Origin: Prorocentrum cordatum | Lineage: Eukaryota > Sar > Dinophyceae > Prorocentrales > Prorocentraceae | DNA: 64,000 nucleotides | Assembly: GCA_963575745.1 (NCBI GenBank) | Contig: CAUYUJ010012069.1 | Coordinates: forward strand, 223,679 to 287,678 | Reading direction: 5' to 3' | Part shown: piece after piece, positions 11,225-21,500 of the stretch | Layout: every line of letters starts with the position of its first letter | How positions within the stretch are numbered: position 1 is the stretch's first letter | Position numbers and translations under genes: made by a program | The notes under the pieces: model-generated | Seen by the model: only the letters and a program-made list of their open reading frames with translations | Database searches by the model: none | Told to the model about the DNA's origin: nothing

Positions 11225-13090
11225 CTACCAGGCCTCCACCTCCACGAACCGCCAGCGCCCCCGCCAGCGATGCGCATCCCACGCAGCACGAAGCGGCTTC
11301 CGCCCGTACATCAGGCAGAAGCCGGAGGACGACGAATCCGAAACGTGGACCTCGTCGGCGAGAGGCGCGCCCAGGTCGACCTCGGTCAAAAAGCAGGCGA
11401 TGGCGGCCATGCGGAGCTCCCCGCGGACCGTCGCAGGAAACGCCGCCCGCCGCCGGCTGCCGTCGCCGATGAAGTGGTAGACGTCCTGCAAGATGGACAG
11501 CAAGCAGGGCTGCAGCCCCAAGAGGGCCGCGGCATGCCCCGCCCAGACGCGGAGCTCGGCCCCCGTCGCGTGGCCCCGCTTCAGCAAGGCCTTCGTGGCG
11601 AAGTAGAAGCGCCAGACCCGCTTGGGCCTCTGGCGCACGCGGCGGTCGGTCCCGCACAGCACCAGGCCCAAGCTCTCCAGCTCCTCCACCGCCACGTCCG
11701 CGGCGCGCAGAGCCAGCCCCGCCTCGGCAGCCCGCTCCTCGAAGGCCCGCACCCCGAGCTCGGCGTCGGCGGCCGAGCCCCCCACGCCCGTGAAGTTGTC
11801 CACGTACACGGCGGCCAACGGCCTCCCGGGGCGCAGGAGGGGTGCAGGTCGCTTGTCTCGAAGGAGCGCCGATCTCCATCTGCAGCAGAGCGCCAAACCT
11901 GTTGCGCGACGGCCTCCTGGGCAAAGTACAACGCCCAGGCCCAGCCCATCGGTAAAACACGGAGGCAGGGGAACGAACAGGAGCTCGCCCGCCCGGGCGG
12001 GGGTCCAGTCCCCCACATCGTCGTCCCACACGCGCGTGATGCCCATGTCCCAGTCTTCGATGGTCAACGCGGAGTCGAACCCGAACCAGCTGCCCATCTC
12101 TTCGTTGGCGAGCTGGTAAAAACAATCCTTGACGTCGGCGCCCGAGAAGCGTGGCTCACAGACGCCACCGAAGCCCCCCAGAGCCGTAGCGTAGCCGCTG
12201 AGGTCGATCTCCGAGAGGCAAGCTGCACCTCCCAAGACCGCCCGAGGAGGGAGACGATGGCACATGTTCGTCGCCCTCGCGTCGCAAATGAACCTGATGT
12301 TGCCGTCCTTCTTGTGTGCGAAGAACGCGCCGCAGCGGGACTTGATGGCCCGCCTAAAACCCACGATGCCGATCTTAGCAAGTCGGCGAAAAAAGTCACG
12401 TCGAAGCTCAGCATCACCGCGAAGCCGAGGATCCCAGCACGGCTCGGGCATCCCCCCAGCCTCTCGGACACGCTCGGCGATCTCGGGTTCTGAGAGCTCG
12501 ATCTGGCTCTGGAAGTGTCTCAAAAAACCTGCAGCCTCGGCAGGTAGCAAATCCGTCACGGGAACCGAGTTGATGTCCCCCTTGCACACCCTGAGGCGTG
12601 TGACGTCGTAGCTCGCCAAATGCTGCGGCTCCAGGTCATACTGGTCAGTGGATCTGAGGATCTCCCGGAGGGACCTCTCGCCGTCCACCGCTTCGCTCGA
12701 GGGGTTCCCATAGAAGTCGATCCGCTCCTGGACTGACTCCAGCGCGCTGCGCTGCACTGCTGTGGGGCCCCCCCCGTACGGCCTAACTCGTCGAGCTTTG
12801 TCGCATCCTGAATTCACACGTGAGGCGGCGAGGTAGTGGAGCATGCCAACCGCTTCTGAAACTCGTCGCTGCCTCTCAGTCCTGACTCTCCACCGACGCA
12901 CAGTGGAGCGAGGGGCGCCAGACGGCCTTGCGTCAATGGCCACCTGGGGCAAGGGAAAAGGGTCGTTGTGAAGCCACTGTCCGCGAGGCCACCACTCAGA
13001 CTTGGTCTGGCCTCTAGCTCCACGTCGAGGGCGCCCACCGTCATCAGGCGCGGCAGAGCCCTGCTGGTGAGCGCCGGGGAACTCGGTCAT
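11225..13090 (-). pseudogene. reverse transcriptase (pol N-terminal part) of YRE-1
   Basis: ATG at 13090 overlaps the gag stop as ATGA, suggesting termination-reinitiation. The N-terminal ~250 residues are unrecognised. RT motifs follow in order: CGAFFAHKKDGNIRFICDAR (fingers), FSGADVKDCFYQLA (first catalytic Asp), MGWAWALYFAQ (motif B, in another frame near 11940), VYVDNFTGVGG (motif C, YVDN not YxDD, near 11795), then the thumb and the start of RNase H (EVHVSDSSSSGFCL). Two compensating frameshifts at about 11970 and 11870 displace motif B. The ORF ends in a TAG after RWRFVEVEAW, where the ~5-kb interruption begins. It would copy element RNA to cDNA. Confidence 0.82.
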
Positions 13091-14253
13091 TCCCCGCCCC
13101 CCGAGCCATCGCCCGGGGGGCCACCCTTCTTCTTCTTGCCCTTGTCCTTCTCCTTGTCCTTCCGGTTGCGCTTCCCCCCGTCGTCCGAAGGGCGCTCCCG
13201 ATCCAGCTCTTCCTTGTGCAACCTCATCTGCTTCAAAATGTTGGCGCGGTCCTTCTGGCGGGCCACCGCAAACTCCGTGCACCTCGGGACGGCGGCAGAG
13301 CCCGTCGCACCTGTGGGCCCGCCGACGGCATCCTCAAGACCAGAGAAGTCTGGATGCCGTGGGTTACGCTGTACTGCCATCTCGATTTGAATGAACCGCC
13401 TGACCAGCGCCTCCACGCAGTGGAGGTTCTTCACGTTGAGCTGGCCCATACAGATCGCGCGGCGGGCGATCTCCAGGAGCGAACGGTGTTCATGGCATTG
13501 AGCACCCCCTGAGAAGACCCCGCTCATACGCTCCCACTCGGCCTGGTAGCTAGTGAGGTTCCCACTGCCGACGGCCACCGACGTGATGAACTCGCCCATC
13601 GCGCGTGGCCCGAGGTCGGTGTAGTCAGCGAGCTCCACCTGCTCCATCTGCTCTACGGCGTCACGGAAGTCCACGTCCCTGCGGCCGATCTTCGTCCGCT
13701 GGTCGCCGTTCAGGCGGATGTCGACGCAGCTCTCCTTCCGCTCCTTCATCCAGTCGTCCCTCTCGTCGCGGCTGATCAGCTCGATCATCCGCTCCTGGCC
13801 ATCCAGCACCACGATGCCCTTCCTGCGCAGGTGGGCACACCGATTCGGGTTCTCCACCACATCCTCGGGTACCACCTCGCCGAACCTCGCGTCCTGCGGC
13901 TCGGCGATCACCGAGGCGAGGTCCGCCTCATCCTCGGGGTCGCCAGCCCCTAGCAGCGCCGCGCGCTGCCGGGCCTGGCGCTTCAGCTCAAGCAGCTCCC
14001 CAGGGTCGATGGGGTCGAAGGCATAGAGACCAGCCAGCACCCACCGAGGAAACTGTGCATTCCGATCGAGGACATAGTGGCGCAGCTCATTCAAGTTGTG
14101 CTGCGTGATCTCCATATCCGGCGTCAGGCACATCCAGCGCCCGTCGCCCATGGCATGCAGCAGCACTCGGTGATGCCAAGGAAGAGCATCCAGAGGGAAG
14201 TTCACGACGATCTGAGGCTCCCGTATGTCAAGCGAGCGCGGCCTGGCCGGCAT
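13087..14253 (-). CDS. Gag-like protein of YRE-1
   Basis: An intact 388-residue ORF with ATG at 14253, overlapping the end of ORF1 by 26 nt and ending in a TGA that overlaps the pol ATG. It is acidic in the middle (DPEDEADLASV), with a helical central part (LLEIARRAICMGQLNVKNLHCVEA region) and a very basic C-terminus (KRNRKDKEKDKGKKKKGG) suited to binding nucleic acid. The YRE-2 Gag shares the central MEAA/VEALVRR-type helix and the Lys-rich end. No CCHC knuckle is present. Assignment rests on position and on likeness to the second element, not on a known domain. Confidence 0.68.
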   Translation of the reverse strand: MPARPRSLDIREPQIVVNFPLDALPWHHRVLLHAMGDGRWMCLTPDMEITQHNLNELRHYVLDRNAQFPRWVLAGLYAFDPIDPGELLELKRQARQRAALLGAGDPEDEADLASVIAEPQDARFGEVVPEDVVENPNRCAHLRRKGIVVLDGQERMIELISRDERDDWMKERKESCVDIRLNGDQRTKIGRRDVDFRDAVEQMEQVELADYTDLGPRAMGEFITSVAVGSGNLTSYQAEWERMSGVFSGGAQCHEHRSLLEIARRAICMGQLNVKNLHCVEALVRRFIQIEMAVQRNPRHPDFSGLEDAVGGPTGATGSAAVPRCTEFAVARQKDRANILKQMRLHKEELDRERPSDDGGKRNRKDKEKDKGKKKKGGPPGDGSGGGE

Positions 14254-14695
14254 CTCTCCTCGACGCTGGCGTCACCACCAGCGCCCTCGCAGCCTCTGGC
14301 CCCGCAGCAGGCTCCGCCACTGGAGCGTCACGCAGAGCTTCGGGAGGACACGCAGGAGCACCCGCCCCGCGAGCCGCGAGCCGGCCGACGTAGAGCCCGA
14401 CAGCCGCGCCGAGCACCAGCCCAGCCAGTGCGCAGCCCGTGGCCACGCCCGCGCCCAGCAGCAGCAGCCAGCTGCCCGCCTCCGGCTTCGGGCACGTGCA
14501 CTCGCAGTGCGCAGCCGGACAGGCCGGGAGCGGAGGCCCCGACGAGCACACCAGCTCGGGGCAGGCAGGGATCGCGGGCAGACTCGGGCACTGAGCGGCA
14601 ATCGCCGCGGTCTGATAGTGAAGGCCAAGGGTGGTGAGATCCCTGGCAGCCGCAAGGATGGCTGGAGCCCACCCCCACATCAGAACTTGAGCCAT
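14228..14695 (-). CDS. ORF1 of YRE-1: Cys-Pro-rich small membrane protein
   Basis: 155 residues, ATG at 14695 inside repeat A1. A weakly hydrophobic N-terminus (MAQVLMWGWAPAILAAA) is followed by a Cys-Pro cluster (QCPSLP, ACPEL, ACPAAHC, CTCPKPE). A clear membrane segment with small residues comes next (WLLLLGAGVATGCALAGL onward) and then an Ala/Pro-rich tail. The equivalent ORF in YRE-2 (33523-34005) has the same plan, with CP pairs and then a hydrophobic segment, and also overlaps gag. Function is unknown. Conservation of layout in two distinct elements argues that it is a real gene. Confidence 0.65.
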   Translation of the reverse strand: MAQVLMWGWAPAILAAARDLTTLGLHYQTAAIAAQCPSLPAIPACPELVCSSGPPLPACPAAHCECTCPKPEAGSWLLLLGAGVATGCALAGLVLGAAVGLYVGRLAARGAGAPACPPEALRDAPVAEPAAGPEAARALVVTPASRRDAGQAALA

Positions 14696-14776
14696 CACAG
14701 TTGCAGTGACAGCAACACTGATGCAGACCGGTATGCTACACAGGGACTGGGAGAAACCACATCTACAGATTACTAT
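14681..14776 (-). repeat. YRE-1 split direct repeat A1 (5' end)
   Basis: A 96-bp direct copy of 2753-2848. It contains the ORF1 start codon and marks the 5' end of the element. Confidence 0.92.
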
Positions 14777-15049
14777 ATTTTTGCTTCGGCTGTGTTTTTA
14801 TAAGCATTTCCCCAAGGAGGGGGGCAGACCCCGAACCACCCCCGAACTATGCGTTTTTTTTTCTGTTGTTTTCTTCGGTTTTCCCGGAGGTCGGAACACC
14901 GTAGAACACTCCAACTCGGAGGTTTTCGGGCGCTTTCGGCAGAGGGGAGGGGGGAAGGGGGGGAAAGCGGGAGGGGTGGCGACAAAAAAACAACTCTGCG
15001 TTTTTGTTTGAAGATTGTGCGGGGTGTTTTCCGGGGGTGAAAACTACAG
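14777..15049. other. 5' flank of YRE-1, no gene seen
   Basis: G-rich runs near 14818-14825 and 14940-14970, T runs, and no recognised coding sequence. Confidence 0.5.
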
Positions 15050-16450
15050 TTATTTTCCCGGAAAGAGCGTAGGCCCAGGGTTCTCTTTTAGCTGTTTACC
15101 CCCGGACCTGACTTGAGGTGGGCCGGCGGAGTTATTCCCTGGTAAATATCGAGGTCGAGGTGGGCCGGCGGAATTATGTTTGAGGATGTCTCGAGCGAAA
15201 CGCTTGTTGTTCAGAATATGCTGAGGATGTCTCGAGCGAAACGCTTGTTTTGTGTTATAGATTGTTCTCTCCTGGGGGCCTGAATTCAGAGGATCTCTTA
15301 AGTGAAATGCTTGTTTTCACGTGCACATGTCTTAAGGATGTCTCTAGCAAAACGCTTGGTTTCACGCCTCCAGGTTGCCCAGACAGATGTCTAGCATAAG
15401 GATTTGTTGAGGATGTCTCGAACCAGAGGCTTGTTTTCACGTGTCCACGTCGCCCAGGCGGATGTCTAGCATGAGGATGTGTCGAGGAAGTCTCGATCGA
15501 GACGCTTGTTTGCACGTGTCCAGGTTTTGCAGCCTGGCATATTGCCTGGCACGTTCCGCGGAGCCTCCCGTGGCGAGTCCCCCTGGCACGTCGCTCGGTG
15601 CACGTCCATTGGCACGTTCCGTAGCGCGACCCCTTGGCACGTCCCGCGGTGCGTGCCCATGGCACGTCCCCTGGCACGTCGCCTGGCGTGTACCATGGGA
15701 CGTTCCGCGGCGCGTCCTCCTGGCATGTCCCCCTGTCGATTAGTTCTGGGGCAGCTACCATCTGCTCAGTCAGCTCGAGCTTAAGATCCAGATCAGTTCG
15801 GTCAGGACTCGGATGTAAAGAGGACTCGATCCACAACGCTATACAGAGCACAATCGCGGCATGGCACATCGCAGTTCAGCACGGCCAGCACAGCGCAGCC
15901 GTCGGCACGGTACATCATTATCGATACATTCAACATTGCATCTTGGCACGTTCCTTGGCGCGTTCCTTGGCGAGTCCCCCTGGCACGTCGCGCGGCGCGT
16001 CCCCTGGCACGCCCCGCGGCACGTCCATTGGCACGTTCCGTAGCGCGTCCCCTTGGCACGTCCCGCGGTGCGTGCCCATGGCACGTCCCCTGGCACGTCG
16101 CCTGGCGCGTCCCTTGGGACGTTCCGCGGCGCGTCCTCCTGGCATGTCCCCCTGTCGATTAGTTCAGGGGCAGCTACCATCTGCTCAGGCAGCTCGAGCT
16201 TAAGATCCATATCAGTTCGGTCAGGACTCTGATGCCAGGGAAGTCTCGATCCACAACGCTATATAGAGCACAATCGCGGCATGGAACATCGCAGTTCAGC
16301 ACGGTGCAGCACAGCACAGCCCTCGGCACGGTACATCAAAATCGATACGTTCAGCATTGCATCTGCCCGTCGCCCAATCAAGTGTCTCTGAAACGTTGCC
16401 ATGCCTTACATTTCTATATTCCTTTCCGGGTTCGTGGATCGATCATGTTT
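15050..16450. repeat. RepA composite repeat, copy 2
   Basis: The head TTTTCCCGGAAAG with GGCCCAGGGTTCTCTTTTA is at 15052-15090. GGATGTCTCGAGCGAAACGC motifs follow (15183-15520), then GGCACGTCCC-type arrays with a ~420-bp internal unit, and the end CCTTTCCGGGTTCGTGG near 16422-16440. The head and tail carry inverted CCCGGAAAG and CTTTCCGGG. Confidence 0.82.
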
Positions 16451-16504
16451 TTGCCCCCCCTGAAATTCTGGAGCCCGCAATTGCCAGCTCGTTAGAACAA
16501 CCTC

Positions 16505-16615
16505 CGGGGAACCTCCCAATTGTTTTTCCCGGAAAGGGCGGGGGCCCAAGGTTCTCCTTAAGTTGGTTTACCCCCGGATTTGATTTGAAGGAGGCCAGCG
16601 GATTTCCGCTCGATG
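16505..16615. repeat. partial RepA head
   Basis: TTTTTCCCGGAAAGGGCGGG followed by GGCCCAAGGTTCTCC and a TTTACCCCCGGATTT segment matches the first ~100 bp of RepA. The rest of the copy is missing. Confidence 0.75.
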
Positions 16616-16970
16616 AATTACTCACTGCGTGGAGCTCCCCATACGTGCATCTCATGTTCTATGTCATGCCGTGGTGAGCGTCTGTTCATGAGCGGTCGAC
16701 TACAATAGCGCGTCCACGTGGGCGACAGGGCCGACGAAGACGAGTGACCCCTAATGCGAGTGATTGCGTATGAGTCAGAGTGAGCTTTGAGTATGGTTGA
16801 ATGCGAGCCTCTTCCTCTTCATCCCCCCTCCTCAGCTGCCAGGCCTTCCCCTTTTTCAGCCCGTGGTAGCTTTGGAGCTTCCCACATGTGCATATGTTGT
16901 AAGATAGTTGGCAGTGGGATATGTAAGACGAGCGTTTAGCCACGCAAAGCCATAACTGCATGTCATGTTG
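16616..16970. other. no gene seen; one arm of a ~38-bp flanking duplication
   Basis: Contains ACTGCGTGGAGCTCCCCATA with ACGTGCATCT at about 16620-16655, repeated at about 17598-17637 on the far side of the 152-bp array. Confidence 0.5.
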
Positions 16971-16974
16971 GAGG

Positions 16975-17597
16975 ATAGTGCCACGAGAAACAAGCAAACC
17001 GCCTGAGACATCCCCACAAAATGGCCGCGAACGAGCCCGTGCAACCACCCCTGGCGGCTCCCCTTAGGGGTGCTGAAACCAGCGCCCCGCCTGAGACATC
17101 CTCACAATCTGCTCTCCAAGCGAAGGATGTTGAGCCCGGAAACAAGCAAACCGCCTGAGACATCCCCACAAAATGGCCGCGAACGAGCCCGTGCAACCAC
17201 CCCTGGCGGCTCCCCTTAGGGGTGCTGAAACCAGCGCCCCGCCTGAGACATCCTCACAATCTGCTCTCCAAGCGAAGGATGTTGGGCCCAGAAACAAGCA
17301 AACCGCCTGAGACATCCCCACAAAATGGCCGCGAACGAGCCCGTGCAACCACCCCTGGCGGCTCCCCTTAGGGGTGCTGAAACCAGCGCCCCGCCTGAGA
17401 CATCCTCACAATCTGCTCTCCAAGCGAAGGATGTTGGGCCCAGAAACAAGCAAACCGCCTGAGACATCCCCACAAATGGCCGCGAACGAGCCCGTGCAAC
17501 CACCCCTGGCGGCTCCCCTTAGGGGTGCTGAAACCAGCGCCCCGCCTGAGACATCCTCACAATCTGCTCTCCAAGCGAAGGATTGGGGCCCAGAAAT
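16975..17597. repeat. 152-bp tandem array, about 4 units
   Basis: ATGGCCGCGAACGAGCCCGT recurs near 17021, 17173, 17325 and 17476, a period of about 152 bp. Each unit contains AAACAAGCAAACCGCC then TGAGACATCC, a diverged reverse complement of the GGATGTCTCGAGCGAAACGC motif of RepA. The repeated ~95-residue minus ORFs are translations of this array. Confidence 0.92.
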
Positions 17598-17948
17598 TAT
17601 TCACTGCGTGGAGCCCCCCATACGTGCATCTACTCGCATGGACTGTCCGCCGTGAATTCTAGGCCGCAAGAGGCTTTTCGGAATATTAACGGCTTCAGTT
17701 TGACCACACTCCAATTCAATCTAACTGCGAATGAGTTGGAGTGTGAGGAGCCTCAGTAAGACGAGCGCGTCTCTGTTGCATGAGCCTGGGGCCTCCTGGG
17801 CGCTCCTGGGGAAACCTCTTGGGCTCCCTGGGTCTTCTCCAGGGCCTCTTGGAAACCTTCCTGGGGACCTCCTAGGAAGCTTTCGTGCCCCAGGAGAGGC
17901 CCAATCTATAGCAACCGACGTACAAAAACACTGCGTATTGGAGCCACT
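17598..17948. other. LINE 3' flank: CTCCTGGGG repeat and one 70-bp repeat unit
   Basis: 17770-17880 is a CTCCTGGGG/GGCCTCTTGG minisatellite. 17884-17948 is one unit of the 70-bp family seen at 24294-24515, including the phrases CCCCAGGAGAGGCCCAAT and ATTGGAGCCAC. The same two repeats flank the LINE on the other side. No gene was seen. Confidence 0.7.
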
Positions 17949-18171
17949 TTTTTTTAATGACAAGGCAGCCCGTGCAGCACGAACCGATCCTGCCGCCAAG
18001 ATGGCGAGAGCCGCAAAATGCGGCAAGGAGGCCCGCAAACAGCGGCCTCCAAGAAGCAGCGCGCACGCCGCGCCGCGTGGGTGTGCGCCGTCAGGTGAGG
18101 CAGCCACACGAGCCACCATCCACCCCGTGCCGAGCCTGAAAAGGCTCAGACCACCGAAGGCACTCCCCAAC

Positions 18172-18612
18172 TCATTCACTCAGGCGCTTGCCCGTCTTTG
18201 GGTCCAAGCCTGCCCTGATATTGGCGACCTTCAGGTTGCGCAGGCGCAGCGCATTGCCTGAGGCTGCGACGCACGTCTTGCCGAGCGTCCTGTGCTTGCC
18301 GTTAATCTCCTTTGCGTACGCCTTGCAGCGCGTGCAGATCCTGAATCCGTTGATGCTGAGGAGCGCGTGGCCCACTCCTTCAGCATCCTGGGTGCCTGAT
18401 CCCCCAGGCTCGTCCACCTCCATGGCGTCCTGGGCGACCGCGGGGCCTGCGTCCACCTGGCCGTCGGCGGGGCTCGCGCGCAGCACGCCCTGAGCCTCGC
18501 GCGCAGCACGGGCGGCGGCCACCGCACGCATGAGGGCCGCACTAGGCGAGAGGTCCTGGCCGCTGCTGCTGCTGCTGCTGCTGCCTCCGCCAGCCGGGCG
18601 AGGGCGTCGCAA
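18172..18612 (-). pseudogene. C-terminal Cys motif of LINE ORF2
   Basis: FRICTRCKAYAKEINGKHRT is followed by LGKTCVAA, giving C-x2-C-x17-C, then LRNLKVANIRAGLDPKTGKR and a stop. This CxxC...C end, after the RNase H domain and just before a stop, fits the zinc-knuckle-like tails of dinoflagellate LINEs. It is in the same frame as RNase H but separated by a stop at 18709, so the join is broken. Nucleic-acid binding is inferred. Confidence 0.6.
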
Positions 18613-18708
18613 TGCGCCCGCGTGCCCGCAGCTGGTGAGGTCGCGAGCGGCGCCGACGGGGCTCCGGCGCAGCCTGCTGGAGCTTCGGGCTCGGGGACCT
18701 CCGCGAGC

Positions 18709-20205
18709 TCAGCGTCGCCCTGTGCGTCTGAGATTCCTGCTCGAGCCCTTGCGAAGCCGGTCGTAGCGCCACAGCCCAGCACCTGCAGAAAACAACGCCG
18801 ACGAGCAGGCTTTGCGCTCCTCGCCCGCTTGCCACGGGCGCAAACGGCTGCCCCACACACGGAAATCCTTGAGCAGCCGCTTGATGCTGAGGTCCGTGTA
18901 CGCCGTCTTGAGGCAGGCCCTGCAGTGGACTCCACCTCTCGCCACCTTGACAACGTTGTGCCTTGTGACGCTGAGCGGAGGCCCCTTGGGAATCGGCTTG
19001 CAGTTCGGGTCGATGTCCAGCTTCAGGTCAGCTGCCTCGCACCCCGTACGCGCAACCCAGCGCACAACTCCGTCGAGGGTGAGCGAGCGCCGCTGCCAGG
19101 CTTCGCGAAGCTCCAGCGGCGCCCTCACTGCTGCTGCAACCACCTTCGCCGTGCGGTCGGCCTCCCAATTGCCTCGCCTGTCGCGGGCAGTGATGCCTCC
19201 GTTACGGACCGTGGCCGACGTGGCGTGCGCTTTCACCTTCTGAATCGTGAGCCCTTGGGGCCCAATGCCACCGAAGTCGCCAAGAGCTGCCCAGACGCGC
19301 CTCAATACGCACCCCCAGGCAGAGGTCGCCTTGGTAGTGCTGGCTTCGCCCCTCTCCAACAGGCCCTCGGTGACGTACGAGGCGTCGAAGGCCGCAGTGA
19401 TAGGTGGCAGGCTGTGGCGGAGGAGCACCAAGCACCCCAGGAGTTCGGCCCCGTCGATGGACTGCAATGGCCCAGGCAATGGCGTGCCCAAAGCCTTGAC
19501 GGCCGTCTCGGGTCCTGGGTCCCAGTCGTCGTCGCCGTCAGGCAGCTGCACCATGCCGCATGCCCCCACCGCCAGCGAGCTCCCAGCCTCGTAGACCGCT
19601 CCGTCCGAGTAGACCGTGGTGTCGGAAAAAGGGAACCCGTCGCCGCCCTTGATCCACTGCACGTGCGCGAGAAGGTCGTCGCCTGGATGACGCCACGCGT
19701 GAAGGGGCTCGGGCAAGACCAGCCTCTCCAGCAAGGTAGTAATGGTCACGCTGGTGCTGAAGGGAACAAGCTCGCTGACCTCGGCAGGGAGCGTCAGGCT
19801 CGGCCAGCTGTCCTGGCAGGCCGTGTGCCTGTGCCAGAGGGTGCCAGGCTGGCCAGGGTGCAGCTGGCAGCATGGCGTATGGGCGATCCTTGGGGCTCCG
19901 TGGTACCTCCTGCTGTTAGGCCACTGCCCGAGGACAAAGACCGAGCGCGCGTACCCCCGCTGGCTGCTGTTGAGGGGCTCCCAGTCCTTCGCCGGGTTAG
20001 AGCTCCCCACGCCCTTGGAAAACCAGCGCCGCAACTGCGAGTATGGGCGCGCTGGGTTTGGAACGTCAATCGTGAGCGCCAGGAGGCCAGTAGCTTCATC
20101 TCCACGACTCACATCCAGGCGGGATACACTGCTTTGCTTACCATGGGGAAACCTCCGAGCAGTTTGATGATCGCAAATCCGTTCGGCCTGAACAATGCAG
20201 TCCAT
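18709..20205 (-). pseudogene. RNase H domain of LINE ORF2
   Basis: TTVYSDGAVYEAGSS carries the first Asp, SIDGAELLGCLVLL the Glu, ITAAFDASYVTEGLL the second Asp, and VKAHATSATV plus GNWEADRTAK the closing His and Asp region. These are the four expected RNase H1-type positions in order. Upstream sequence (about 20000-20200) belongs to the RT-RNase H connection. The frame differs from the adjacent RT piece, with overlap at 20109-20205, so a frameshift lies there. Confidence 0.82.
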
Positions 20206-20867
20206 GCGTCTTGGGGTCGTAGCGCGGGATCCTCCTCAGCGACATACCGACCGCCCAATCGCCCACGCACATCAGCCCCACATATGGCCGAGGCTCGCAG
20301 CCCACTCGCAGGCTGCCTGAGCTGCGCCAGCGGCACCCACTTCTCCCACACAGCGCGCGCCAGCGTGAAGCAGGGCGCCAGCGTCGCTGCAAAGAGAGGG
20401 TCGATGGTGGGGGAGCCCCCTACCAGCAAGCACGCCGTGAGCGACTTCCCATGGGGGTTCGGCCCAATGGCGTGCCGCACAATGCTACGCGCCTGCTGCA
20501 GCTCCGTATTGTTGAGCCCCGTGCAGTTGATCCCGTAGAAGAGACTGGGAGCCAGCCCAGTTGATACGATCTTAGCCGCTGTGGCCCTTCCTCTGCGTAG
20601 ACCCAGGAGCCGTCGGATCCGAGGAAGGCGGAGTCTGTTCTGCGTGATGCGGTGCCGCCTGACGACGCTGGACCGCCTGCCGCCCTCCGTGTAGTCGATG
20701 CCGAGGTTGCGCACTTCTCTGACTCCGATGGCCCCAGTGGTCGAACCCAGGTGCTTCTGGAGAGTGGCCCAAAGGCCTCTGCTGGCCAGCACGCATGGAA
20801 CATTTGACAGCAGCGTACCGAGGTGAAACCTCGCCAGCCCCTTTAATACCACCGCCTTGGCAGCCAT
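20109..20867 (-). pseudogene. RT C-terminal and connection region of LINE ORF2
   Basis: A 252-codon open segment. RNLGIDYTEGGRRSSVVRRH and the Arg-rich stretch after it resemble the region following the RT palm in LINE polymerases. LAPSLFYGINCTGLNN and IVRHAIGPNPHGKSLTACLL follow, typical of the thumb/connection part. It continues from the RT palm piece in another frame. Confidence 0.65.
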
Positions 20868-20881
20868 GGTGAGGTCCTTGG

Positions 20882-21500
20882 CTACGCGCTTAATCCCCCC
20901 CAGCGCTGCAGCACGACGTCGTCGACCACGACAGCGGGGACCACCGTCGGGCAGGCGATCTTCATCTCGTCGAGGGGCGAGAGGAGCATGACCTTCATGA
21001 AGGTAGTGGCGAAAGCATCCCCAGCCAGCACCGTCTGCATAACCGTGAGCTCGTCAGAGCAGCACGTCTCCAGGCTGATAACCCTTGGGAGACGGTAGAG
21101 TGAGACCTGCAGCTTGGCCAGCCACAGTGGAAAGTTGTGCTGGACACACGCCTGCACCAGGTTGCCGTGCAGGATCTGCTCGAAAGCCTTCCACAAGTCC
21201 ATCATGATCGACGCCGAGGCCCAGTCCTGACCCTGGTTCAGCTCCGCCCACCATCTGGACCCATGTTGCCGCTCACCATGCCTTTGCACACTGCCAGGGT
21301 CGCAGCCTCTTGCCCGAGCTGGCCCACCAGTATCCCTGTCGTGGGAACGCATCCCAGGCCTTCGCCGATGCCCCTGCGGAGCCTGCCGTGGATGCGGACC
21401 ACCGCGCCCAGCAGGCGCGATTGGAGCGGAGGCCCCCGTCCCGACTTCGGGATTGAAGGCCAGCTGTTGTGATGAAGGAGGCCCAGTCGCGGTGCAAGCT
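20882..21500 (-). pseudogene. RT palm region of LINE ORF2
   Basis: IPKSGRGPP and VVRIHGRLRR (about 21370-21460, split across frames) match the LIPK-x-G-x-RPI and xRLWxR fingers of LINE RT. ASIMMDLWKAFEQI carries the first catalytic Asp, and VPAVVVDDVVLQRWG is the motif C equivalent (VVDD where YADD is usual). At least two frame changes occur within about 600 bp, so this copy is inactive. Confidence 0.72.

Larger units (their letters stand above)
2484..14776 (-). mobile_element. tyrosine-recombinase retrotransposon YRE-1 with split direct repeats
   Basis: Reading the minus strand, the order is A1 (14681-14776), ORF1, Gag, RT, an interrupted stretch, RNase H, methyltransferase-like domain, tyrosine recombinase, then B1 (2849-3086), A2 (2753-2848) and B2 (2484-2721). 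This A1-B1-A2-B2 layout is the one known for PAT/Ngaro-type YR retrotransposons, which integrate as circles through the recombinase and not through an integrase. The direct repeats are close to identical, so insertion appears fairly recent. Even so, the coding region carries in-frame TGA codons, frameshifts and a ~5-kb interruption (about 6030-11224), so this copy is probably not autonomous now. Assigning both ends to one element rests on matching A repeats and complementary domain content; two recombined copies remain possible. Confidence 0.8.
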
